Positions 5,240 through 13,637 of a stretch of DNA of 50,215 bases are shown here, piece by piece. The notes under the pieces are model-generated. The model made no database searches and was not told the DNA's origin. It saw nothing but the letters and a program-made list of their open reading frames with translations. The first letter of the stretch is position 1, and each line of letters opens with the position of its first letter. Position numbers and translations under genes: made by a program. The DNA comes from a virus: the IMG/VR virus record IMGVR_UViG_3300047493_000197, positions 1 through 50,215 of that record, one strand, 5' to 3'.

Positions 5240-8200
5240 ACGTTATGCCGCGCGATATCGCCGTGCCGGCGAACGGGGAGGGTGCCGACTATCGGCGCTT
5301 CCTCGAGGGGAAGGTCAGGCTCGCGGGGTCGAGCGGCGTCCCGGTGGGGCCGCTGCAAATCCATCCGCTGCTTAAGCCGCACCAGCGCGCGATCGTGCAA
5401 TGGGCCGTTGGGGGGGGCCGACGCGCGATCTTCGCGAGCTTCGGCCTCGGCAAGACCATCATGCAGCTTGAAATCGTGCGCCTCACGCTCGACCACGCGG
5501 GCGGCCGCGGGCTGATCGTCCTGCCGCTCGGCGTGCGGGCGGAGTTCGTGCGCGACGCGGCGACGCTCGGCATCGTGGTCAAGTTCATCCGCACGATTGA
5601 AGAGGCCGACGCCACCGGCATCTATCTCACCAACTACGAGACGGTGCGCGACGGCAAACTCGACCCGGCGCATTTCACCGTCGTCAGCCTTGACGAGGCC
5701 TCGGTCCTGCGCGGCTTTGGCGGCACCAAGACGTTCCGCGAATTCATGGCGCTGTTCGCCGGCGACGCGCGCCGGGCGGGACGGTCAAATGAAATCAAAT
5801 ACCGCTTCGTCGCTACTGCGACGCCATCGCCGAACGAATACATCGAGTTGCTGGCCTATGCCGCCTTCCTCGGCGTGATGGACGTCGGGCAAGCCAAAAC
5901 GCGCTTCTTCCAGCGCAACAGCGAGAAGAACGACGATCTGACGCTCTATCCGCACAAGGAAAAGGAATTCTGGCTGTGGGTCGCGTCCTGGGCGGTGTTC
6001 CTGCAACGGCCGTCTGATCTTGGCTACGACGACACCGGCTACGTGCTGCCGGAAATGAAAGTGCGCTGGCATGAAGTGCCGAGCGATCACAGCAAAGCCG
6101 GACAGGAGCGTGACGGCCAACAGCGCATGTTCCGCAACGCGGCCGCGAGCTTGTCGGACGCCGCGCGCGAGCGGCGTGACAATCTCGGCCCGCGCGTCGC
6201 CAAGCTCACGGAGCTCATCGCCGCCGATCCGGAGCCGCACCGGCTGATCTGGCACGATCTCGAAAGCGAGCGACACGCGATCGCCAAAGCCGTGCCGGAT
6301 GCGGTCGCCATCTGGGGCAAGCAAGACCTCGAAGAGCGCGAACAGCGCGTCGCCGATTTCTCCGACGGCAAGATCAAATATCTCGCGGCCAAGCCCGTGC
6401 TCGCCGGCTCCGGCTGCAATTTCCAGCGCCATTGCCACAAGGCGATCTTTCTCGGCGTCGGCTACAAGTTCAATGATTTCATCCAGGCCTGTTACCGCAT
6501 CCAGCGGTTCCTGCAAGGGCGCCCGGTCGAAATCGACATCATCTATTCCGAGGCCGAGCGCGATATCCGCGCCACGCTCGAAGAAAAATGGGCGCGGCAT
6601 AATGAGCAAGCCGCGATCATGTCGGCGCTCATCCGCGAATACGGGCTCGCCTCCAGCGCGCTCGCCGACACGCTCACCCGCACCATCGGTGCGGAGCGGC
6701 GCGAAGTCGCCGGCGAGCACTATCGGCTGATCAACAACGATTGTGTCGAAGAGACGCGCGCGATGCCGGCAGACAGCGTCGATTTCATCGTGACGTCGAT
6801 ACCGTTCGAGGGGCAATACGAATACACGCCGAGCTACAACGACTTCGGTCACACCGAGAACTCGGCCGAGTTCTGGGCGCAGATGGGCTACCTGATCCCG
6901 GAATTACTCCGTGTGCTCAAGCCCGGTCGGGTCTGTGCCATCCACGTCAAGGATCGGATCACGCCCGGCGGCATCAACGGCTTCGGCTTTCAGACCGTCA
7001 CGCCGATCTCCGATTACACGACGGCACATTTTACCCGGCACGGCTTCGCCTTCCTCGCCCGCAAGACCGTCGTCACCGACGTCGTGCGCGAGAACAATCA
7101 GACCTACCGGCTCGGCTGGACCGAGCAATGCAAGGACGGCTCAAGGATGGGCGCGGGCTTGCCGGAATACCTGATGCTGTTCCGCAAGCCGCCGACGGAC
7201 CGATCAAATGGTTATGCCGACCATCCGGTCGTCAAGACCAAGCCGCTGTCGCTCGACAAGAACGGCAACATCGTGCCCTACGAACAGGGAGACGCGATGA
7301 TCCCCGGCACCGGCTATTCACGCTCGCGCTGGCAAATCGACGCACACGGCTTCACACGCTCCAACGGCAACCGATTCCTGCAGCCGGCCGATCTCGTCGG
7401 GATCGATGCCGACGCCGCGTGGAAGCTGTGGCAAGCGCACTCACTCTCGCAGGTCTATGACTTCGAGCATCACGTCGCCTGTTGCGAGGCGCGCGAGGCC
7501 AAGAAGGAATTGCCCAAGACGTTTTTTCTGATGCCGCCGCACTCCTGGCACCCGGATGTTTGGACCGACGTCACCCGCATGCGCACGCTCAACGGCGCGC
7601 AGCACGCGGCCGGACGCGAACTCCATATTTGTCTTGCGCGCGGCTCGCGTGTACTGACGCGACGAGCAGGTTATGTGCCAATTGAGGAGGTGGCGGTCGG
7701 CGACGAAGTGCTCACGCACCGCGGTCGATGGCGGCCAGTCCTTTTGAAACAAAATACCGGTGTGCGCCCGGTAGTGACGGTCAAGGCGCATGGCGTGCCG
7801 GGGCTGACGCTGACGCCGGATCACAAGCTCTGGACGCGGCCGGTACGAAACCTTCCATGGTCAATCGACCATTCGCGCCGCGAGGCGCAACAGGCCGAAC
7901 CGCAGTGGGTCGGCGCCAGCGAGACTGTCGGCAGCTACGTCAACCTTAAACTGCCGCCGGCTGAAACGCCGGGGGTCGAAAGCCTGCGGCATTGGTGGAC
8001 GGTGGGCCGATGGCTGGCTGACGGCCATTTCAGTAAGGGCGCGCGTAGCTGGGTCATTTCGTGTGGACATCACGAGCTTGATTATCTGATCGCGCGGCTC
8101 GGTGAACATGGCAGCAACAAGCCGCATGACGTTGGCACTGGAATGCAGATTATCTTGCGGACGGATCGCGCATTGCGAGATACGCTTAAGGCCTGCGGGA

Positions 8201-8916
8201 CCGGGGCCGCCGGAAAGCATCTGCCACCTGAGGCTTTCACACTTCCGCTCGTGCAAGCCCGCGCTTTACTTGATGGATATCTGTCGGGCTACGGACATTT
8301 AGTGCCAGCGCGCCAGCACTGGATGGCGACTAGCGTTTCGCGCGACCTGTTGCTCGGCATCGCCTTATTGGCGCAGCGCGCCTACGGGGCAATCGCCAGC
8401 ATCTATCCCGGTCGGTCGCCAGCGACGGCGAAAATTCAAGGCCGCATCGTTTCGACGAAACAAGAGTGGATACTTAGTTTCGACATTCCGGGTGAACGGT
8501 ACAAAGGCCAGCCGCTCCTGCTTGAGGATGGCGCGTGGAAAAAGGTCCGCTCAGCCGCGCCTTGCGGCGAAGTCGAGACGTGGAACCTGCGCGTAGCTGA
8601 GGATGAGAGCTTCACCGCCGAAGGCTGCATTGTCAAAAATTGTCCGCTGCAATTCGACATCGTCGACCGCGCCATCGCGCAATTCACGATGCCCGGCGAA
8701 ACCGTCCTAGATCCATTCGGGGGACTTATGACGGTGCCTTACCGCGCCGTGCTGCTCGGCCGACAAGGCCTCGGCATTGAACTCAACACCGACTACTGGC
8801 GCGACGGCCAGCGCTATTGCGAAGCCGCCGAAGCCAAGCTCGCCGTCCCATCCTTGTTCGATCTGATAGAGGCCGACAAGGCCGCCGACGGCCCAATCAT
8901 GGAAGCTGCCGAATAA
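5236..8916 (+). CDS. SNF2-like helicase / DNA methyltransferase fusion with intein
   Basis: 1226 codons; after splicing the mature protein would be 889 residues. The N-terminal superfamily-2 helicase has motif I FGLGKT (K73), motif II DEAS (153-156) and motif VI QACYRIQR (about 417-424). The C-terminal part is an N4/N6-type DNA methyltransferase with catalytic motif IV TSIPF (520-524) and the SAM-binding motif VLDPFGG (1157-1163) last, i.e. the beta permutation. An intein (residues 799-1135) lies between the two methylase motifs, immediately before CPLQ. No nuclease domain is visible, so this is methylation plus DNA translocation without cutting. Phage proteins of this architecture (P1 DarB is one example) serve in anti-restriction. 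Here that role is inferred. Confidence 0.9.
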   Translation: MNVMPRDIAVPANGEGADYRRFLEGKVRLAGSSGVPVGPLQIHPLLKPHQRAIVQWAVGGGRRAIFASFGLGKTIMQLEIVRLTLDHAGGRGLIVLPLGVRAEFVRDAATLGIVVKFIRTIEEADATGIYLTNYETVRDGKLDPAHFTVVSLDEASVLRGFGGTKTFREFMALFAGDARRAGRSNEIKYRFVATATPSPNEYIELLAYAAFLGVMDVGQAKTRFFQRNSEKNDDLTLYPHKEKEFWLWVASWAVFLQRPSDLGYDDTGYVLPEMKVRWHEVPSDHSKAGQERDGQQRMFRNAAASLSDAARERRDNLGPRVAKLTELIAADPEPHRLIWHDLESERHAIAKAVPDAVAIWGKQDLEEREQRVADFSDGKIKYLAAKPVLAGSGCNFQRHCHKAIFLGVGYKFNDFIQACYRIQRFLQGRPVEIDIIYSEAERDIRATLEEKWARHNEQAAIMSALIREYGLASSALADTLTRTIGAERREVAGEHYRLINNDCVEETRAMPADSVDFIVTSIPFEGQYEYTPSYNDFGHTENSAEFWAQMGYLIPELLRVLKPGRVCAIHVKDRITPGGINGFGFQTVTPISDYTTAHFTRHGFAFLARKTVVTDVVRENNQTYRLGWTEQCKDGSRMGAGLPEYLMLFRKPPTDRSNGYADHPVVKTKPLSLDKNGNIVPYEQGDAMIPGTGYSRSRWQIDAHGFTRSNGNRFLQPADLVGIDADAAWKLWQAHSLSQVYDFEHHVACCEAREAKKELPKTFFLMPPHSWHPDVWTDVTRMRTLNGAQHAAGRELHICLARGSRVLTRRAGYVPIEEVAVGDEVLTHRGRWRPVLLKQNTGVRPVVTVKAHGVPGLTLTPDHKLWTRPVRNLPWSIDHSRREAQQAEPQWVGASETVGSYVNLKLPPAETPGVESLRHWWTVGRWLADGHFSKGARSWVISCGHHELDYLIARLGEHGSNKPHDVGTGMQIILRTDRALRDTLKACGTGAAGKHLPPEAFTLPLVQARALLDGYLSGYGHLVPARQHWMATSVSRDLLLGIALLAQRAYGAIASIYPGRSPATAKIQGRIVSTKQEWILSFDIPGERYKGQPLLLEDGAWKKVRSAAPCGEVETWNLRVAEDESFTAEGCIVKNCPLQFDIVDRAIAQFTMPGETVLDPFGGLMTVPYRAVLLGRQGLGIELNTDYWRDGQRYCEAAEAKLAVPSLFDLIEADKAADGPIMEAAE
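7630..8640 (+). mobile_element. intein (LAGLIDADG type) in the methyltransferase
   Basis: 337 codons in frame. It begins with Cys1 (block A: CLARGSRVLT, GYVPIEEVAVGDEV). Block B is LTLTPDHKLW (T62, H65). The first LAGLIDADG motif is GRWLADGHF (D131). The second, LLDGYLSGYGH, has Tyr221 where an Asp is expected. Block F is WNLRVAEDESFTAEG, and block G ends VKN with C-terminal Asn337. The extein +1 residue is Cys. The penultimate residue is Lys rather than the usual His; some active inteins tolerate this. Insertion is directly before the conserved CPLQ of the methylase. Base and codon use is more AT-rich than the flanks (for example AAACAAAATACC near 7746), consistent with transfer. Confidence 0.93.
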
Positions 8917-9014
8917 TGCTCGGAATAATTGTCGCCGATTTTGTCTGTGTCGCGTGCGTCGTGAGCAACAACAAAAGGAAGTGCGCGCATGTCCGTAAGT
9001 CTACTGCTCCCTGA
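8916..9014 (+). CDS. possible small hydrophobic ORF
   Basis: 32 codons from an ATG overlapping the preceding stop (TAATG) to 9014. A hydrophobic start (MLGIIVADFVCVACVV) is followed by a basic tail, so it could be a membrane micropeptide. It overlaps the next gene by 26 bp and has no recognised relatives. It may be chance. Confidence 0.22.
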   Translation: MLGIIVADFVCVACVVSNNKRKCAHVRKSTAP

Positions 9015-9333
9015 CGATGCGCCGACGCGCGACAAGATGGTGTTGCACGCCACGCGGCGGTTGTGGCAACGGCGCGGCGTCGCGCTATCCGGCGCCGAGT
9101 ATGAGGCGATCTGCGTCGGCATTCGCGCCGGGCTTTATCGGCAAGTCGCCGTCGGCGTCCACGACCGGCCGATCTTCGAGTTGCAGATACGCGGCCGGGT
9201 GATCCATGCGGTGTGGGACCGGCCGTTCGATTGTGTCGTGACCTTCCTGCCGCACCGTTCCTGGGTCGAGCGCAATCATCGCGGACAATTGCGCCGCCAG
9301 GCGCAAGCGACATTCACCGAGGCGCGCGCATGA
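8989..9333 (+). CDS. hypothetical early protein
   Basis: 114 residues; ATG 8989 with AAGGAAG upstream. It contains HATRRLWQRRG near the N-terminus, then a beta-rich centre (VAVGVHDRPIFELQIRGRVIHAVWD) and a basic tail. Its shape recalls small phage proteins placed before replication genes. No family is recognised. It overlaps the DUF1376 gene by ATGA. Confidence 0.6.
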   Translation: MSVSLLLPDDAPTRDKMVLHATRRLWQRRGVALSGAEYEAICVGIRAGLYRQVAVGVHDRPIFELQIRGRVIHAVWDRPFDCVVTFLPHRSWVERNHRGQLRRQAQATFTEARA

Positions 9334-10184
9334 GCCTGCCGCGCATGTCGCTGCATATCGGGGACTATTTGAAAGACACGACGCACCTCGATGCGGCGCT
9401 GCACGGCGCGTATCTGTTGCTCATCATGCACTATTGGGCCAACGGCGAGTTGCCGGACGATGACCGGCAACTGAGCCGCATTGCGCGCATGTCGCCTGTG
9501 GCGTGGCGGCAAGCCCGGCCGGTCATACAAGAGTTCTTTTATGACGGATGGCGGCACAAACGTATCGAGAAAGAGATCGTTGAAGCGCAAGAGAAGTACG
9601 AGCGTCACGCCGCGGCGGGTCGAAAAGGGGGTCGCCCGAAAAAGCCTCGCGAAAGCCAGGCTTTTTCAAAACAAAAGCAACCGATAACCGATAACCGATT
9701 AGAAGATGTTGATGATGACGCGCGCGCGAAGCCGGGTTCAACAACACCGCTGATCCCGGCGGAGGCCTTCGAACTCGCCGACAAAATCACGGTCGCGGCC
9801 GGTCACGATCCTAAGTTCGTTCCGCCGAGCTGGGCTGGGGCGCCGATGCACGTGGCAAAATGGCTGCGCCAAGGCTGGCCGGCCGAAATCATCCTCATCG
9901 CGGTGCAAGCGGCGCTGGCGAAGAAACGCGACGGGCCGCCGCATTCGATCATTTATTTTGAAAAACCGATCGCGGCCGAGATCGCGCGCCAAGCGGCGCC
10001 GCTGCCGACGGTCAAAATTCTCGAAGCGCAGGAAGTGACGATAGGAGGCGCAAATGGACAAAATCGGGGCCGTGGCGGTGCGTTCCGGGCTCGGCTCGAC
10101 CTCGCCCGCCGCGCGAGTGAGCAAGGAGATAAAACCGATCGCTTCGGTGAAAGACCTGCCATCGCCATTTCTGCGGCTGACTGA
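9330..10184 (+). CDS. DUF1376 (YdaU-type) replication-associated protein
   Basis: 284 residues from ATG 9330 (overlaps previous stop). The N-terminal DUF1376 domain, about residues 1-75, contains LHIGDYLKDT, HGAYLLLIMHYW and LPDDDRQLSRIA. A basic linker with GRKGGRPKK near 105 follows. The C-terminal part (about 145-240) includes WAGAPMHVAKWLRQGWPAE. DUF1376 proteins are found at the replication-initiator position in many phages, with winged-helix-like DNA-binding character. The last 44 codons overlap the next gene in another frame. This is probably replication initiation or helicase loading. Confidence 0.8.
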   Translation: MSLPRMSLHIGDYLKDTTHLDAALHGAYLLLIMHYWANGELPDDDRQLSRIARMSPVAWRQARPVIQEFFYDGWRHKRIEKEIVEAQEKYERHAAAGRKGGRPKKPRESQAFSKQKQPITDNRLEDVDDDARAKPGSTTPLIPAEAFELADKITVAAGHDPKFVPPSWAGAPMHVAKWLRQGWPAEIILIAVQAALAKKRDGPPHSIIYFEKPIAAEIARQAAPLPTVKILEAQEVTIGGANGQNRGRGGAFRARLDLARRASEQGDKTDRFGERPAIAISAAD

Positions 10185-10782
10185 CCGCGATATTGCCGAT
10201 CGCGTCGTGTCATTCCGGAACGTCGCTGGACAGCCGGCGGAGTTGCGCCGCGCACTTACCGATCCGGAACGGACGGCGCTGGAACGGCGCGCCGCCGAAC
10301 TGCGAGCGGCGCTTGCGCTGGCACCGGCGGCAAGCCGTGACCGCATCGTCGATGCGCTGCTGTCGATCCAGCCGGCCGGCTTCGATTACGAAACGAGTGT
10401 GGCGGCGGCGACGGCTTATCTGCGCAACCTGGAAGATCGTACTGCGGATTACGCGCATTTCCGTCTCCCGGAATGGGCGATCATGGAGGCGTGCCGTCAG
10501 ATTTGTACGGCCGGGGTGCGCGCCGAAACGGGCACTACCCTCGAACAAACTCTTCACATCACCATCCGCGCGTTGCTGGCGACCTTCGAAAAGCGGCTCG
10601 GCGAGATAGAGGGATTGCTGGGCGCCAAGGTCGATACAGCACCATCCCGAGCGCCAAGCGGTCACCTCGCGCCGATCGCGCCACCGAGAGGCGACGGCCG
10701 GCACGCGCAGCGCGTCGCGGCCGATCTTGAGGAGCGCAAGGCGCGCAACACAGCGCGGCAACAAGAGGGCGAGCATCCGTGA
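10054..10782 (+). CDS. hypothetical protein of the replication module
   Basis: 242 residues; ATG 10054 has a very good ribosome site (TAGGAGG, 6 nt). It overlaps the end of the DUF1376 gene by 131 bp in a different frame. The centre is helical (RTALERRAAELRAALAL to ATAYLRNLEDRTADYAHF); the C-terminus is disordered and basic. Position and helical content would fit a replisome accessory or loader-like protein, but no motif proves this. It overlaps the next gene by GTGA. Confidence 0.65.
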   Translation: MDKIGAVAVRSGLGSTSPAARVSKEIKPIASVKDLPSPFLRLTDRDIADRVVSFRNVAGQPAELRRALTDPERTALERRAAELRAALALAPAASRDRIVDALLSIQPAGFDYETSVAAATAYLRNLEDRTADYAHFRLPEWAIMEACRQICTAGVRAETGTTLEQTLHITIRALLATFEKRLGEIEGLLGAKVDTAPSRAPSGHLAPIAPPRGDGRHAQRVAADLEERKARNTARQQEGEHP

Positions 10783-11261
10783 CGACTGACCTCGCATCGC
10801 GCTCCGGCACCGTCGCCGCGACCTACGCGCGCATCGTCGTGCTGCTGGAAGAGGCGCGGTTGAAACTGCGCGAAGCGATCGAGGCCGAGCTGGACCGCCG
10901 CGATGCCGGCCTCGATTTCGTGCAGGCGATGATGCTCTATCGGCTCGGCGACCGCGAGGTGACCGTCAGCCAGTTGAGGGACGGGTGCTACGGCCGCACC
11001 AACGTCGCCTACAATCTGCGGCTCCTGGAAGCGCGCGGCTGCGTGAGCGTCACGAAGGCGACCGACGACCGGCGCAGCAAGCGCGTCAAGGCCACCAAGC
11101 ACGGGCGCGAGATCGGTGCCATGGTCGCGGCATTATTGGAGGCGCAGGCGGCGCAGTTGACGGTCATCGGCGACGTCGATCCCGAGGATTTGGCCGTCAC
11201 CGAGCGCACCTTGCGCCGCATGGTCGGCTTCCTCGCCCACCAGATTGCTTATCGTCTTTGA
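10779..11261 (+). CDS. MarR-family winged-helix regulator
   Basis: 160 residues from GTG 10779. A MarR-like fold: an N-terminal dimerisation helix, then a winged helix about 55-110 with VTVSQLRDGCYGRTNVAYNLRLLEARGCVSVTKAT split by turns, and a DDRRSKRVKATKHG wing. The wing pattern D-x-R-x-x-x-V is typical of MarR proteins. C-terminal helices complete the dimer. Near the end of the early operon, it may time early-to-late switching; that is inference. Confidence 0.78.
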   Translation: MTTDLASRSGTVAATYARIVVLLEEARLKLREAIEAELDRRDAGLDFVQAMMLYRLGDREVTVSQLRDGCYGRTNVAYNLRLLEARGCVSVTKATDDRRSKRVKATKHGREIGAMVAALLEAQAAQLTVIGDVDPEDLAVTERTLRRMVGFLAHQIAYRL

Positions 11262-11342
11262 GAGGATTTTGAAGCAAACCACTGGCGCTCCTAGCGTTTC
11301 CGCCCAAATCAGCGTATAGCGCCGCCCTGAGAGGGTAAGGGC

Positions 11343-11543
11343 ATGGCAGCGACCGATGATGGGGTGCGCGTGCTCCGGCCGGGCGAGCGCGCTTTTCTGG
11401 CCGTGGAAATTCTTGATTGGCCCCATGGCGATGTGACGAACGTGCGCATCGAGGCGAGGGGCTTTCGGCTTATTCAAAGCCTATGGGTGCCGACCGCGTG
11501 TTTGCTTAGAACGCCGTATGAAGTGGCGGCCGTAACTCCTTAA
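11343..11543 (+). CDS. small hypothetical protein
   Basis: 66 residues; ATG 11343 preceded by GAGAGGGTAAGG. A compact sequence with no membrane segment or recognised motif (FLAVEILDWPHGDV in the centre). The 81-bp gap before it contains a loose inverted repeat (GGCGCT at 11285, AGCGCC near 11319) that may be regulatory. The 105 bp after it, up to 11648, show nothing clear. Confidence 0.45.
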   Translation: MAATDDGVRVLRPGERAFLAVEILDWPHGDVTNVRIEARGFRLIQSLWVPTACLLRTPYEVAAVTP

Positions 11544-11648
11544 CGGGTCAACAAGAAATTGCGGTCCATACCCGCGCTTGCACGATGTGCGGCTCGGCGG
11601 CGATCCCGGTCACGCGTACCCGCCGGGCCGTGCGGTTTGGGGGCCCCA

Positions 11649-12101
11649 ATGAGCGGCCGCGCGCGCCATCTTCGCGACGGCGTCTGGATCACGAACCGCA
11701 AAACGGCGCGCCGGCAATCGCCGCGGCGCCCGTTGCTGGAGCGGCTTCATGACCTCAATGCCCGCCAAGCACGCCGCGATCCCGGCTACGACGTCCGCAT
11801 CGGCTTTCTGTTGCCGCCGGAATTAGGCGGCTTTGTCGCGTCGGGACCGCACGGCGGCGGCGTGCACGTGCTCAAAGACTTTGTGCAGATCAGCGGCGTG
11901 TCGGCGGAACAATGTTTCCAGCGCGCCGCCAACTTCTTCGCGGTGGTGGCCAAGGACCGCGCCTTCACCCGCCGCGCCAGTATCATTTCTTTGAAACGAC
12001 CCGGCGAGCACTACGGCCGGCATCTGACGGTCGCCGGCGGCACGCTGATGGTGTGCGGCGGTTACGTCGAGCCGAAAATCTTTCATGCCAGGGCGACGTG
12101 A
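11649..12101 (+). CDS. hypothetical protein
   Basis: 150 residues if translation starts at ATG 11649; an upstream ATG at 11559 would add a low-complexity basic leader. The N-terminus is basic. The core (about 50-140) has IGFLLPPELGGFVASG, HVLKDFVQISGVSAEQCFQ and GRHLTVAGGTLMVCGGYV, suggesting a small mixed alpha/beta domain. The family is not recognised. It is followed after 0 bp by a membrane mini-protein gene. Confidence 0.6.
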   Translation: MSGRARHLRDGVWITNRKTARRQSPRRPLLERLHDLNARQARRDPGYDVRIGFLLPPELGGFVASGPHGGGVHVLKDFVQISGVSAEQCFQRAANFFAVVAKDRAFTRRASIISLKRPGEHYGRHLTVAGGTLMVCGGYVEPKIFHARAT

Positions 12102-12254
12102 ATGGACGCGCTGCACCGCATCTTGACCGGACAACCTTTGACGCCGCGCGAACTGCGCATCGCCGGGTGGATCGTGGTTGCGTGGTTTCTCCATGGACCT
12201 GGCGCAATGGCTCGATTGGCTGATCGGCAAATTCCAATGAAGGGCCGCGCATGA
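12102..12254 (+). CDS. 50-residue single-pass membrane protein
   Basis: ATG 12102 directly follows the previous stop, and the TGA overlaps the next ATG (ATGA 12251-12254), so it is tightly coupled on both sides. Residues about 19-36 (RIAGWIVVAWFLHGPGAM) can span a membrane; the tail is basic. The function is unknown. Confidence 0.6.
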   Translation: MDALHRILTGQPLTPRELRIAGWIVVAWFLHGPGAMARLADRQIPMKGRA

Positions 12255-13159
12255 AAAAATCGGTCGAGATTGAGAAGCTGTTGCAATGGGCGTACCTCGA
12301 CGAATTGCCGAAGCGGCAAATCTCCTCCGCCGAAGGAATATGGGACCGCCTCGCGCAGTACGGTTCGCTCGGTGGCGTCAATCCCGATCCGGGCGGCAGC
12401 GGCAATGCGCAGCGCTACGCGCAGTTCGGCCTGCCGCACCGGGACGCCGAGTTGATCGAGATCGCGGTCGGCCAGCTCGGCCGCGCCGCCTTCGACTGGC
12501 GCCGTTACTTCGATATCGTCGCCGGCGACCTCGCGGCGCTGATCACCATCAACGACGTGCGGGACGGTTTGCGGGTGCCGGCCGAAGATCCAATGCGGGC
12601 GTTCGTCGAGCCCGCGCGCGACGGTCGCGGCGTGACCAGTCGAGTCGCCCGGCACGCACCGCGCGACGTCCTGCTGGTCAACAGCGTTAATCTTTCTGCC
12701 CTGGTGACGACCCATGCCGTGAAGGGCACCAGGCCCGATTGGCGCACCGAGCAGATGCGCCCGGTGCCGATGCTGGCGGAGCGCTCGAAGCTTGCCATCG
12801 TCATCGGCAAGTCCAAGGCCAAAAACCTTTATACAACGGGCTCCTATTGCCCGCTGGTCTGGTCGCCGTCGCCGGTCGAAGTCGCGCTCACGCGTGCCGA
12901 TTATTTGATGTGGCACCAAGCGCTGATCACCTTGGCGCAAACGCTGACATTGACCGAGCACCAAGTGTTAACGCCGGAGGCGCCAGCGACGCCGTGGATC
13001 GATGGCGAACAAAAAAAACGCCTGCATAGGTCGCAACACATTGGCGAGCAAAAGACTTTGCCGCTCGCCCTGGCCCGAAAACGCGCCGGACCCCCGAGCA
13101 AAAAACCCAAGAAAGACAAAGGCCGCATCATCAAGGTTGCAGAGGGGCGCTTTCCTTGA
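12251..13159 (+). CDS. hypothetical phage protein
   Basis: 302 residues; start ATG 12251 in an ATGA overlap. The middle region reads like a folded enzyme or adaptor: residues 60-100 include RDAELIEIAVGQLGRAAFDW, and 120-230 include GVTSRVARHAPRDVLLV and LYTTGSYCPLVWSPSP. The C-terminal 40 residues are Lys/Arg-rich and disordered. I do not recognise the fold. It is the last gene of the early rightward block, 44 bp before a palindromic terminator-like site. Confidence 0.7.
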   Translation: MKKSVEIEKLLQWAYLDELPKRQISSAEGIWDRLAQYGSLGGVNPDPGGSGNAQRYAQFGLPHRDAELIEIAVGQLGRAAFDWRRYFDIVAGDLAALITINDVRDGLRVPAEDPMRAFVEPARDGRGVTSRVARHAPRDVLLVNSVNLSALVTTHAVKGTRPDWRTEQMRPVPMLAERSKLAIVIGKSKAKNLYTTGSYCPLVWSPSPVEVALTRADYLMWHQALITLAQTLTLTEHQVLTPEAPATPWIDGEQKKRLHRSQHIGEQKTLPLALARKRAGPPSKKPKKDKGRIIKVAEGRFP

Positions 13160-13203
13160 CATGCTGGTGACGCCTGAAAAAGGATTTGGACCCGCTCGGC
13201 GCG

Positions 13204-13219
13204 ACCCGCCGCGGCGGGT
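13204..13219. terminator. GC-rich palindrome between convergent genes
   Basis: A perfect 16-bp palindrome (ACCCGCCGCGGCGGGT) is followed by TTCGCATTTCG on the plus strand. It lies between the convergent ends of the 302-residue gene and the minus-strand 67-residue gene. It is probably a weak bidirectional terminator. Confidence 0.45.
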
Positions 13220-13237
13220 TTCGCATTTCGTGGGAAG

Positions 13238-13441
13238 CTATCTTTGTAGCTCGCGCTCAAGCAGTTGGCGGAAGTGCTGAATGTTGCGCTCATCGCCTTC
13301 GTCGACAGCGCGACGCAGTTCGCTGCGGATAGCATATTCCCGCGTGCTCATGCCCAAGCCAGCTGCGCATAAGGCGTAATAGGCCTTCGCGCCTTTCGCT
13401 AGAGAGATCGCGCTAAGCTTGTCCCAATCGATGACTGGCAT
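13238..13441 (-). CDS. small minus-strand protein between early and late modules
   Basis: 67 residues from ATG 13441, preferred over ATG 13477 because GGAG lies 6 nt before it. The sequence is helical and charged (LAKGAKAYYALCAAG, MSTREYAIRSELRRAVDEG). It is the only minus-strand gene between the early and late rightward blocks. It could be a small regulator or antitoxin-like protein; no family is recognised. The 196 bp between its start and 13638 hold no other convincing gene. Confidence 0.5.
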   Translation of the reverse strand: MPVIDWDKLSAISLAKGAKAYYALCAAGLGMSTREYAIRSELRRAVDEGDERNIQHFRQLLERELQR

Positions 13442-13637
13442 GTTCATCTCCGTTCGCCGGCGCGAAATAATCCCCAATGAGACACACCACTTCGCGTGTC
13501 AGCACAATCCCTTCCGGTGCGGGCGACGTAGTGAACAGCTTCGGCCGCCTTATGCCAAGAAAAATCGCGCCGGCGCTTCGTAGGCTGTTGCCCCATCGAG
13601 CTATTTTAACGATAGGGCACCTTTCGCTTGGCGGCGC

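Noticed and set aside
5785-6852. Minus-strand 355-codon frame within the helicase gene
   Set aside because: Antisense to the well-supported helicase domain; no motif and no ribosome site.
11285-11325. Loose inverted repeat with TAGCG cores resembling the operator half-site
   Set aside because: Spacing differs from the CGTAGCG-N5-CGCTACG operators and only the short core matches; not enough to call a repressor site.
13578-13610. Minus-strand frame reading VKIARWGNSLR, similar to the start of MazE/AbrB antitoxins
   Set aside because: No start codon or ribosome site at the right place, the following residues do not match the family, and the frame runs antisense to other reading frames. Probably coincidence or a remnant too decayed to call.
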